In this document: positions 1-5,626 of the stretch, piece by piece
Position numbering within the stretch: position 1 is the first letter of the stretch
Layout of the letters: the number at the start of each line of letters is the position of its first letter
Assembly (NCBI GenBank): GCA_934215995.1
Contig: CAKQBC010000130.1
Span: 1 to 6,746, forward strand
Direction of reading: 5' to 3'
DNA from: an uncultured Bacillus sp.
Lineage (GTDB): Bacteria > Bacillota > Bacilli > Bacillales > DSM-1321
Length of the DNA stretch: 6,746 nucleotides
Notes under the pieces: generated by a model
Told to the model about the DNA's origin: nothing
The model's database searches: none
What the model saw: the letters and a program-made list of their open reading frames with translations, nothing else
Program-made: the position numbers and the translations under genes

Positions 1-1
1 A

Positions 2-655
2 GGTGCACCCTTTTGTAAAAACGGCTATTGTCCCGGCAATTCCGGAGGCCGAATTTATGGGCAAACAAGCCTGAAAGAAGCATTCATGCACTCCTATAAT
101 ACGTCTGCTGTATGGTTGCTGGATCGAAACGGCATAGAGGAAAGCTTCGCATACTTAAAATTATTCGATTTCCAAAGAGTGACTAAGGATGATTATCGCC
201 TCCCATCTGCACTCGGAGGCTTTGCCTATGGCATGAGCCCGCTCGAACTGACAGGGGCCTACACTTCCTTTTATGATGGGACATATACAGAGCCCCGCTC
301 GATTCGACAGGTCACTGATGCGAAAGGGAATATCATCTACGAGTGGGACAAGCCGACTGTCCAGGTGTGGCAGCCGGAAACAGCCGAAAAAATGAAGGTT
401 CTGCTGAATTCCGTTATTGAAGGGGGAACCGGCAGGAAAGCCAAATTCCATTCAAACGATTACTTGGGAGGAAAAACCGGTACCACCAACCAATCCCATG
501 ATCTCTGGTTCATCGGGCTGAACGATCAATATACCGCAGGAGTATGGGTAGGAAAAGATGTGCCCGCAAGCCTTGAATATCTCCGTTCCCCGCAAATAGA
601 CATCTGGAAGATAATCATGCAGCATATCGAAAATGAAAGGCACCCTGCCAGTTAA
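2..655 (+). CDS. Class A penicillin-binding protein, C-terminal transpeptidase part (5' end outside window)
   Basis: The reading frame is open from the window edge, giving the last 217 residues of a larger protein. It is the C-terminal half of a PBP transpeptidase domain, which cross-links peptidoglycan stem peptides outside the membrane. The second active-site motif S-Y-N is at 92-100, inside a stretch reading SLKEAF..SYNTSAVW. The third motif K-T-G followed by TT is at 473-481, inside GGKTGTTNQSHDLWFIG. The S-x-x-K nucleophile motif and any glycosyltransferase domain must lie upstream. The region ALGGFAYGMSPLELTGAY is also typical of bifunctional class A PBPs. The protein ends about 58 residues after KTG, so there is no long C-terminal extension. 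Two cysteines in FCKNGYC near the window start are a little unusual. Proximity to yufK and mrp suggests PBP4 (pbpD), which I recall being near these genes in B. subtilis; this is inference from synteny. The stop codon lies in the terminator loop. Confidence 0.93.
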   Translation, partial: GAPFCKNGYCPGNSGGRIYGQTSLKEAFMHSYNTSAVWLLDRNGIEESFAYLKLFDFQRVTKDDYRLPSALGGFAYGMSPLELTGAYTSFYDGTYTEPRSIRQVTDAKGNIIYEWDKPTVQVWQPETAEKMKVLLNSVIEGGTGRKAKFHSNDYLGGKTGTTNQSHDLWFIGLNDQYTAGVWVGKDVPASLEYLRSPQIDIWKIIMQHIENERHPAS

Positions 656-676
656 ATTCCCGCAGGGTGCCTTTTT
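636..676 (+). terminator. Intrinsic terminator of the PBP gene, overlapping its stop codon
   Basis: A perfect 10-bp stem GGCACCCTGC / GCAGGGTGCC (639-648 with 662-671) closes a 13-nt loop and is followed by five T at 672-676. Three A before the stem could pair with the first T of the tract. The left arm is coding sequence (the last codons of the PBP gene), and the TAA stop at 653-655 is in the loop. Confidence 0.92.
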
Positions 677-687
677 CAGCCAAAAAG

Positions 688-722
688 CGACATTCATGTC
701 GATAGAAAACTTTTCAAAGTTT
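688..722 (+). promoter_or_regulatory. Two tandem palindromes upstream of the AimR-like gene (candidate operator)
   Basis: Two perfect inverted repeats sit side by side. The first is CGACAT-TC-ATGTCG at 688-701; the second is AAACTTT-TC-AAAGTTT at 707-722. Both have the same 2-nt TC centre, and the centres are 20 bp apart, close to two helical turns. The second touches the place where a -35 element would lie for the -10 at 745-750. Neither is followed by a T tract, so they do not look like terminators. An operator for autoregulation is an inference; chance cannot be excluded for the AT-rich second one. Confidence 0.4.
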
Positions 723-750
723 CGTATTTTCTGCCAACAAATGATAAAAT
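721..750 (+). promoter_or_regulatory. Putative promoter of the AimR-like gene
   Basis: An extended -10 element TGATAAAAT (TGN at 742-744, TAAAAT at 745-750) lies about 39 bases before the start codon. The -35 region around 721-727 (TTCGTAT) matches the consensus poorly, which is common for extended -10 promoters or those needing an activator. An alternative -10, TATACA at 750-755, is also possible. The preceding gene has its own strong terminator, so an independent promoter is expected in this short gap. Confidence 0.4.
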
Positions 751-788
751 ATACATTATAAGGAAATTCATTTTAAGGAGCGATCCAG

Positions 789-1883
789 TTGAATAGTGCC
801 CTTCTAGCCGAAAGTTATACAGATTTCCTATTCACCAAGCCCCCTTTAACTTTTAGCCCAAACCATAAAGAACATAACTCCATCAGCTTCCTCAAACATA
901 AATACCCTAATAATTACCCGATGCAGAAAAAGACAATACTTTCAATGACCGACGACTCTCTCGAAGGCATAAACATATCAGTCCTGCTAGAGTTTTACCG
1001 GGCGGAAGGCGATTTGGAGGAACTGGCAAAAACCACCTCCCTCCTTTTGGAATCGGGAGATCAGGCCGACAGAACATGGGGTGAGCTCTATAACCTTCTC
1101 CTCGGATTCTATAATTACGAAATCTCTCCTTCGCAGGTGATAGACCGAGTCATGAGAATACAGACATTTTCAGATGAAATGAATATATTTGCATTAATTG
1201 TCCATCTGTTTGCGCTCATGAGGGACAATATGCTGGGCCCGGTAGAGAAAATAAGCAAGCATGTCCTGCTTCTCATAGAAGAGATGGACAATGATTATCT
1301 GCGAAATTCGTACAAGCTACAGCTTTTTCAGTTCCATTCATCCACACGGCTGCTGTTGAACAGAATCAAGGAATGCAGGGCTTTATGCCTGGAGATCATC
1401 GACTTGGGCCTTTATTCGCTTTATCCATTCTGCTACTGCAACTTCTATCACGTAATGGCGCAAAGCTATCAGTTCACAGACTATGATGAAGCCATCTTTT
1501 GGCTTGATAAGGCACAGAACGGATTGATGTCCCTGACGACCGGCTGGGCAGAGCCGCGCAGCCAGAATATAAGGAATACACGTTACTTTATAGACAACTA
1601 TTGGAGAAAAAACCTGTGCTGCATTCCGGAAGACCCATCGGAAGCCGCCCATTACCATATCGTTAAAGAAGAAATCAGCGAAGCAATCGCTATCATGGAT
1701 GAACTCTATCAAAGGAATGGCTACTTCACCCCTTTTCAGGAATTCTATTACGCCATCGCCACAAAAGACTTGAAACGCATGAAGCTGGCCAAAGAGAAAT
1801 TTGCCTGGAATTCCAACCACTTATTTTTTCACCTGTTCAGCAAGGAAACACTTAAAATATATAATTTCGCAGAGGAGAAGTGA
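789..1883 (+). CDS. AimR-family (RRNPP) peptide pheromone receptor-like protein
   Basis: This is a 364-residue soluble, helix-rich protein with no signal peptide or membrane segment. I recognise it as related to AimR, the arbitrium receptor that binds a short imported peptide. Remembered family patterns are visible: F-x7-KYPNNY-like at residues 34-43, a stretch starting WGELY (97-101), the N-D-Y-L-R-N-S-Y block at 168-175 (AimR has N-H-Y-I-R-N-S-F), a Q-S-Y-x-F-T-D-Y block at 225-232, F-I-D-N-Y-W at 267-272, and a C-terminal repeat pair. The length is slightly below the roughly 380 residues of phage AimR. The deficit is N-terminal: a complete helix-turn-helix is not evident, only what looks like its last part (residues 7-40). 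The TTG start at 789 is chosen because AAGGAG at 775-780 is 8 nt upstream and an in-frame stop at 774-776 excludes extension. It is followed directly by a propeptide gene, as in receptor-peptide cassettes. A Rap-like protein is the main alternative, but the motifs favour AimR. Confidence 0.8.
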   Translation: MNSALLAESYTDFLFTKPPLTFSPNHKEHNSISFLKHKYPNNYPMQKKTILSMTDDSLEGINISVLLEFYRAEGDLEELAKTTSLLLESGDQADRTWGELYNLLLGFYNYEISPSQVIDRVMRIQTFSDEMNIFALIVHLFALMRDNMLGPVEKISKHVLLLIEEMDNDYLRNSYKLQLFQFHSSTRLLLNRIKECRALCLEIIDLGLYSLYPFCYCNFYHVMAQSYQFTDYDEAIFWLDKAQNGLMSLTTGWAEPRSQNIRNTRYFIDNYWRKNLCCIPEDPSEAAHYHIVKEEISEAIAIMDELYQRNGYFTPFQEFYYAIATKDLKRMKLAKEKFAWNSNHLFFHLFSKETLKIYNFAEEK

Positions 1884-1888
1884 AAAAG

Positions 1889-2023
1889 ATGAAGAAAAAC
1901 CTTTTGATCTTATTATTAGCCAGTATGTTCCTTGCGGTTTCCGGCAGTGCCGGCGGGATGGCAGAGGCAAGCTATGCAGCTCCGGCCATCCCGCCGGCAT
2001 ATGATCCCGGTGAACCTTTTTGA
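1889..2023 (+). CDS. Secreted signalling propeptide (AimP/PapR/Phr-like), 44 aa
   Basis: This small ORF lies 5 nt after the receptor stop. The ATG at 1889 has GAGGAG at 1872-1877, inside the end of the receptor gene; the in-frame GTG at 1880, overlapping the receptor stop, is too close to that site. The product has a lysine start (MKKN), a hydrophobic core at residues 4-18 (LLILLLASMFLAV), and possible signal peptidase sites A-E-A (25-27) or S-Y-A (28-30). A short tail, rich in proline, follows and ends Y-D-P-G-E-P-F. This is the layout of RRNPP pheromone precursors, where the last 5-7 residues are released outside and re-imported by the Opp permease to bind the receptor. The likely mature peptide is DPGEPF or close to it (inference). 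It lacks the RGA ending of known arbitrium peptides; the acidic residue, proline and terminal phenylalanine superficially recall PapR (…DLPFEF). Confidence 0.75.
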   Translation: MKKNLLILLLASMFLAVSGSAGGMAEASYAAPAIPPAYDPGEPF

Positions 2024-2033
2024 GCCCTCAAAT

Positions 2034-2075
2034 AAAAAAAGAGCATCCTGTCTTCTATAAAGACCCGGATGCCTC
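2034..2075 (-). terminator. Intrinsic terminator for yufK (minus strand)
   Basis: Read on the minus strand, a hairpin is followed by seven T (plus-strand A run 2034-2040). The outer stem pairs 2043-2048 (GCATCC) with 2067-2072 (GGATGC). The inner stem pairs 2050-2054 (GTCTT) with 2060-2064 (AAGAC) around a 5-nt loop. The asymmetry of the T tract shows it works for leftward transcription from yufK, whose stop is about 65 bases upstream. On the plus strand it would form a hairpin without a U tract. Confidence 0.8.
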
Positions 2076-2100
2076 CAAGCTGCCAAAGCCAGCTCTTTAC

Positions 2101-2135
2101 GGACTGTTCCATGCTACCTGGAACAGTCCTTTTTT
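2101..2135 (+). terminator. Intrinsic terminator of the receptor-peptide operon
   Basis: A perfect 10-bp stem GGACTGTTCC (2101-2110) / GGAACAGTCC (2120-2129) with a 9-nt loop is followed by six T at 2130-2135. It ends rightward transcription of the AimR-like gene and peptide gene just before the convergent yufK stop. About 75 nt of transcript lie between the peptide stop and this stem, including the hairpin of the opposite-strand terminator. Confidence 0.9.
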
Positions 2136-2141
2136 CATGAA

Positions 2142-2699
2142 TCAAATCGGCAGGCTCGCCAGCAGGCTATTATATAGCTTTAGAATCGCGTATGCGACAG
2201 CAGCCAGTATGCATCCCCATGTGAGCAAATGAAAGAATACAAACCCGACGAGTCCGGCGGACGTGAAATAAGGACCTGCCTTATAGATGAAGTACATAAA
2301 GGCGACCATTGTTGTCACAAAGAAGACTAAGGATATCAATACGAACGACATCGCACAAAGGAGGGATATCCCCCCTCCTATGAAGTAAATCACAGATCCG
2401 AGCCTTGCCGATTTTTGAATATCTCCCTCCCGGTCTTCCGAAAAGAACAAAAGCGATATGTCCACAAATGTATCCGACAGCAGTTTTAACGCCGCAAACA
2501 TCATGAAAAATAACAAAAAGATGATAAAAAGCAGTATCAGCTTTATCTCAATCGGTGAAAAGAATTCCAGCAGCCCGGCATACAAACCTATCTCCCCGAG
2601 CAGTTCCACTGTCTTTCCAACCGTGAAGATGGAAAAGGATAAGCTGAACATGATAATGGCTATTAACGGAAAATACCCTGTAAAGTATCTGTTTTTCAA
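2142..2699 (-). CDS. yufK: YufK family (DUF5366) integral membrane protein
   Basis: This 185-residue, very hydrophobic protein has about five predicted membrane segments, near residues 8-28, 53-72, 100-119, 120-140 and 147-175. A charged loop, S-E-D-R-E-G-D (87-93), lies between the second and third. The start region (MKN.Y.TGYFPLIAI), the ALKL block and the C-terminal KLYNSLLASLPI match my memory of B. subtilis YufK, which has about the same length. No enzymatic motif is visible and the function of the family is unknown to me. The start is TTG (plus-strand CAA at 2697-2699), with AGAGGG 8 nt upstream (plus-strand 2708-2713). It is divergent from mrpA and convergent with the receptor-peptide operon. 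Its closeness to mrp appears conserved, but whether it helps the antiporter is speculation. Confidence 0.85.
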   Translation of the reverse strand: MKNRYFTGYFPLIAIIMFSLSFSIFTVGKTVELLGEIGLYAGLLEFFSPIEIKLILLFIIFLLFFMMFAALKLLSDTFVDISLLFFSEDREGDIQKSARLGSVIYFIGGGISLLCAMSFVLISLVFFVTTMVAFMYFIYKAGPYFTSAGLVGFVFFHLLTWGCILAAVAYAILKLYNSLLASLPI

Positions 2700-2744
2700 A
2701 AAGGTTCCCTCTTTTTATTGTTTCTTGTTACTGCCCGCCTACCC

Positions 2745-2773
2745 ATTATGCATAATTTTCCAGAAAACAACAA
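2745..2773 (-). promoter_or_regulatory. Weak candidate promoter of yufK
   Basis: On the minus strand, TTGTTG (2773-2768) and CATAAT (2750-2745) are separated by 17 nt and precede the yufK start by about 46 bases. The -10 is a 5/6 match and the -35 only 3/6. The -10 forms half of a perfect 12-bp palindrome ATTATGCATAAT (2745-2756), which could be an operator or chance in AT-rich DNA. Confidence 0.3.
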
Positions 2774-2872
2774 TAACAATTAACAAATTTTCCTTTTTAG
2801 GGTAAGACACCCTCTCCAGTCCGACGATTGTCCAAAAGCACCCTTTTTTGATGCCGGCTCCCCATAAATGGA

Positions 2873-3022
2873 ATGGCTTCAAAAAAAAAAAAGAGCTCTT
2901 TTGCGAAAGCGGTTTCAATATGGTTTTTCTCAGTTTATTTCATCTTGATTCCGCAATTATTTTTGCTCCTGATTACATGTTTCTACCTATTTAACATCAT
3001 CCTAAGAGGAGAGAAGGAGTAA
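2873..3022 (+). CDS. Possible 49-aa single-pass membrane protein (hypothetical)
   Basis: An ATG at 2873 opens a 49-codon frame ending at TAA 3020-3022. The N-terminus is basic (MASKKKKSSFAKA), followed by one long hydrophobic stretch at residues 14-43 and a charged tail (RGEKE). This is a believable inside-to-outside membrane topology. The lysine codons come from a run of twelve A, a slippage-prone tract, so the frame could be variable. Against it, no good ribosome binding site precedes the ATG (only a weak TGGA nearby) and no clear promoter is seen. The basic-start, one-helix design resembles small membrane proteins such as DUF4044, but I cannot claim membership. I do not recognise a function. 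It could also be a chance ORF in AT-rich DNA. Confidence 0.35.
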   Translation: MASKKKKSSFAKAVSIWFFSVYFILIPQLFLLLITCFYLFNIILRGEKE

Positions 3023-3033
3023 ACCCTTTTGCA

Positions 3034-3062
3034 TACATTATCTACTATATTTACTGTATAAT
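3034..3062 (+). promoter_or_regulatory. Putative mrp operon promoter
   Basis: A perfect -10 hexamer TATAAT at 3057-3062, preceded by TG, lies 17 nt from a weak -35, TACATT, at 3034-3039. A better-looking TTGCAT at 3029-3034 is too far away (22-nt spacer). Transcription from here would give a leader of about 140 nt before mrpA. No other convincing promoter was found in the gap. Confidence 0.4.
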
Positions 3063-3157
3063 TGGTTAGAGTTAGCATATGTAAGGCTTACCATTTACAA
3101 AGGAATCGGAAACTGTTATTTTAGCTTTTGATTGGCCTGTCGCAGCAGGGCTATCCA

Positions 3158-3177
3158 TTTGCAACATAAAATGCAAA
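3158..3177 (+). repeat. Inverted repeat in the mrpA leader
   Basis: TTTGCA (3158-3163) and TGCAAA (3172-3177) form a perfect 6-bp inverted repeat with an 8-nt spacer, about 31 bases before the mrpA start. A run of seven T follows at 3184-3190, so it faintly resembles a weak terminator or attenuator. It could also be a protein binding site. The stem is short and AT-rich, so its role is uncertain. Confidence 0.35.
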
Positions 3178-3208
3178 GCGCTATTTTTTTATCACTAGGG
3201 GGGATTAT

Positions 3209-5626
3209 ATGTCTTTGATGCATTGGGTGATCCTATCGCCATTTCTATTGGCTATTTTGATACCCATTATGTATAAAACATTCAAAAAGCTGCATACAGG
3301 ATGGTTTGTCCTGCCTTTGCCGCTTTTGTTATTCATCTACTTTATTCGGAAAATTGCTGTAATACAGGACGGTTCCCGAATAGAAGAAACAGTCCGCTGG
3401 ATTCCCACGTTAGGGATTGATTTTACGGTGATCCTGGATGGCCTGTCCTTATTGTTCGCCCTGTTGATTACCGGAATCGGAACGCTTGTCGTTCTCTATT
3501 CGATCTTCTACTTATCGAAAGAAAAAGAAAGTCTACATAATTTCTATGTTTATCTGCTCCTGTTCATGGGTGCCATGCTCGGGGTTGTGCTTTCCGATAA
3601 CCTGATTGTCCTTTATATGTTTTGGGAATTCACAAGTCTTTCATCATTCCTTCTGATCGGTTACTGGTATCAGCGTGAGCGTTCAAGATACGGTGCCCAA
3701 AAATCCATGCTTATCACAGTGTTCGGCGGTTTGAGCATGCTTGGGGGGATTGTCCTTCTGTATGCCATGGGGGGCACCTTCAGCATCCGGGAACTAATGG
3801 CGCAAGCCGGAATGCTTGCAGACCATCCATTATTTATCGCTTCCATGCTGTTAATATTGCTCGGTGCCTTTACCAAATCGGCACAGTTTCCGTTCCATAT
3901 CTGGCTGCCTGATGCAATGGAAGCACCGACACCTGTCAGCGCTTACCTACACTCGGCCACAATGGTGAAAGCCGGCATTTATCTCGTTGCCCGTTTAAGC
4001 TTTCTTTACGCCGGATCTGGCGTCTGGCTGTGGCTTGTCGCCGGAATCGGCCTCCTAACGCTCGTTTGGGGTTCATTCTCCGCCATCAGGCAAACGGACC
4101 TGAAAGGCATATTGGCGTACTCCACAATAAGCCAGCTTGGCCTTATAATGTCGCTCCTTGGCGTCGGAGCTGCGGCGCTTCACTATACAGAACTTGATGA
4201 TAATATTTACATCATTGCCACAGTGGCAGCTGTATTCCATTTGATTAACCACGCCACTTTCAAAGGCAGCCTGTTCATGGTTGTCGGAATCGTCGACCAC
4301 GAAACCGGAACACGGGATATACGCAAACTCGGCGGGCTAATGTCCATCATGCCTGTCACTTTCACAATCGCTGTCATCGGCACTCTATCGATGGCGGGGC
4401 TTCCTCCATTCAACGGTTTCCTCAGCAAGGAAATGTTCTTTGAAGGAATGCTGGCAGTGCTCTCCCTTGATATCTTCAGCCTTGATGCCTGGGGTGTACT
4501 GTTCCCTGTGATTGCATGGGTTGCGAGCGTATTTACGTTCACGTACAGCATGATTATCCTGTTCAAGACATTCACCGGGACATATAAACCCGAGAAACTG
4601 GAGAAGAAGCCGCATGAAGCGCCAATCGGCATGCTTATTCCGCCGGTTATCCTGGCAGCTCTGGTCATACTCTTCGGCTTTTTCCCGAACCTTTTGTCCG
4701 ATACATTGATCAAGCCTGCCGTATCAGCTGTACTGCAAGGTGCAATGCCTGCCGATTATGTAATCGACATACACATGTGGCACGGCGTGAAGCCGGCCCT
4801 ATTAATGACAATCGGTGTAGTATTGATCGGGGTTTTATTGTATAAAACATGGCCTAAATGGAAAGGCGTTTACGCACCATTTCAAGAAAACCTTTCATTC
4901 AATGCCCTGTATGACAATAGCCTTGCCTTGATGGAAAAAGCATCCTCCTCCCTGGCAAAACTGGTCATGACCGGGTTTATCCGAAACTACCTGATATACT
5001 TCTTCCTATTCTTTATCGGGGCACTTGGATTTACTCTTTATTGGAAGGATGCGCTTGTTTTAAATGTAAGCAATGTCGCGCCAATACGTGTTTACGAGTT
5101 GATTTTGGCATGTATCATCGCTATTGGGGCCATCGCGATCCTATTCGTTAAGTCCCGATTGACTTCCATCATTGTTCTCGGTTCAGTCGGTTATACGGTT
5201 TCCCTGTTCTTCGTTCTGTTCCGGGCGCCGGATCTGGCTTTGACGCAGCTTGTTGTCGAAACTGTATCTACAGCCTTGTTCCTGCTTTGCTTCTACCATC
5301 TGCCGAAGCAATTCAGAAAAGAAGAAAGGATCCGTTTCAAACTGACGAACTTCCTTATTTCGGTCGGTGTCGGCTTAACCGTCACGCTGATTGCATTATC
5401 CGCACACAGCACGAAGCTGTTCGATACCATTTCGGATTACTATGTGGATACAGCGTATTCGGAAGCTGGCGGGAAAAACTTGGTCAACGTAATCCTTGTC
5501 GATTACAGGGGCCTTGATACTATGTTTGAAATCACCGTGCTCGCAATTGCCGCTATCGGCATTTACGGCATGATTAAACTTCGTCTGACCAAGCAAGGAG
5601 GGGGAAATACAAATGAAAACAAATGA
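3209..5626 (+). CDS. mrpA: Na+/H+ antiporter subunit MrpA
   Basis: MrpA is the largest subunit of the Mrp cation/proton antiporter, a membrane complex that exchanges Na+ (sometimes K+) for protons and supports alkali and salt tolerance. The 805-residue length fits Bacillus MrpA (about 800). Residues about 1-500 form the NuoL/ND5-like proton antiporter module. It contains the conserved W-E (E140) in LYMFWEFTSLSSF, the block AFTKSAQFPFHIWLPDAMEAPTPVSA with K223 and H230, the lysine of MVKAG (K254), K299 in DLKGILAYSTISQLG, and HLINHATFKGSLF (343-356). The C-terminal extension specific to MrpA includes FRAPDLALTQLVVETVSTALF (671-691, with E684) and the final GLDTMFEITVLAIAAIG helix. The ATG is preceded by a run of six G (3198-3203) acting as Shine-Dalgarno, 5 nt away. 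It is the first gene of the operon, and its end overlaps mrpB by 14 bases. No truncation is seen. Confidence 0.97.
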   Translation: MSLMHWVILSPFLLAILIPIMYKTFKKLHTGWFVLPLPLLLFIYFIRKIAVIQDGSRIEETVRWIPTLGIDFTVILDGLSLLFALLITGIGTLVVLYSIFYLSKEKESLHNFYVYLLLFMGAMLGVVLSDNLIVLYMFWEFTSLSSFLLIGYWYQRERSRYGAQKSMLITVFGGLSMLGGIVLLYAMGGTFSIRELMAQAGMLADHPLFIASMLLILLGAFTKSAQFPFHIWLPDAMEAPTPVSAYLHSATMVKAGIYLVARLSFLYAGSGVWLWLVAGIGLLTLVWGSFSAIRQTDLKGILAYSTISQLGLIMSLLGVGAAALHYTELDDNIYIIATVAAVFHLINHATFKGSLFMVVGIVDHETGTRDIRKLGGLMSIMPVTFTIAVIGTLSMAGLPPFNGFLSKEMFFEGMLAVLSLDIFSLDAWGVLFPVIAWVASVFTFTYSMIILFKTFTGTYKPEKLEKKPHEAPIGMLIPPVILAALVILFGFFPNLLSDTLIKPAVSAVLQGAMPADYVIDIHMWHGVKPALLMTIGVVLIGVLLYKTWPKWKGVYAPFQENLSFNALYDNSLALMEKASSSLAKLVMTGFIRNYLIYFFLFFIGALGFTLYWKDALVLNVSNVAPIRVYELILACIIAIGAIAILFVKSRLTSIIVLGSVGYTVSLFFVLFRAPDLALTQLVVETVSTALFLLCFYHLPKQFRKEERIRFKLTNFLISVGVGLTVTLIALSAHSTKLFDTISDYYVDTAYSEAGGKNLVNVILVDYRGLDTMFEITVLAIAAIGIYGMIKLRLTKQGGGNTNENK

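Larger units (their letters stand above)
2700..3208. other. Intergenic region between divergent yufK and mrpA
   Basis: About 500 bases separate the two divergent starts. The yufK side (2700-2870) holds its ribosome binding site, a weak promoter and AT-rich DNA with no other recognised signal. The middle holds a run of twelve A (2881-2892) running into the 14-bp palindrome AAAAGAGCTCTTTT (2889-2902), inside a possible small ORF (2873-3022). The right part (3023-3208) holds a TATAAT element and a leader of about 140 bases with an inverted repeat before mrpA. No tRNA, known riboswitch or mobile element was recognised. Confidence 0.6.

Noticed and set aside
1383..1820. 145-codon minus-strand ORF inside the receptor gene
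   Set aside because: It is antisense to a well supported gene, has mixed composition without motifs, and no start signal.
1801..2023. Plus-strand ORFs at 1801-2004 and 2020-2232 around the peptide gene
   Set aside because: They are out of frame with the receptor and propeptide, cross a strong terminator or run antisense to yufK, and show no protein-like features or ribosome binding site.
789..2135. Mobile element or prophage carrying the receptor-peptide pair
   Set aside because: I looked for direct repeats, att-like duplications, terminal inverted repeats and phage genes on both sides and saw none inside the window.
2458..2805. 115-codon plus-strand ORF across the yufK start
   Set aside because: It is antisense to yufK, which has a good ribosome binding site and recognised family sequence; the ORF has low-complexity composition.
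2881..2902. Poly-A tract and AAAAGAGCTCTTTT palindrome as a terminator
   Set aside because: The stem has almost no loop and only four T follow, and no gene end lies nearby on either strand for it to serve.
3014..3058. Strong AAGGAG followed by a TTG at 3029 giving a 10-codon peptide
   Set aside because: The frame is very short and without features; the purine run is explained by the tail codons of the upstream small ORF or by chance.
4207..4713. 168-codon minus-strand ORF inside mrpA
   Set aside because: It is a shadow of the mrpA coding frame; mrpA matches its family over the full length and no ribosome binding site or promoter supports the antisense frame.
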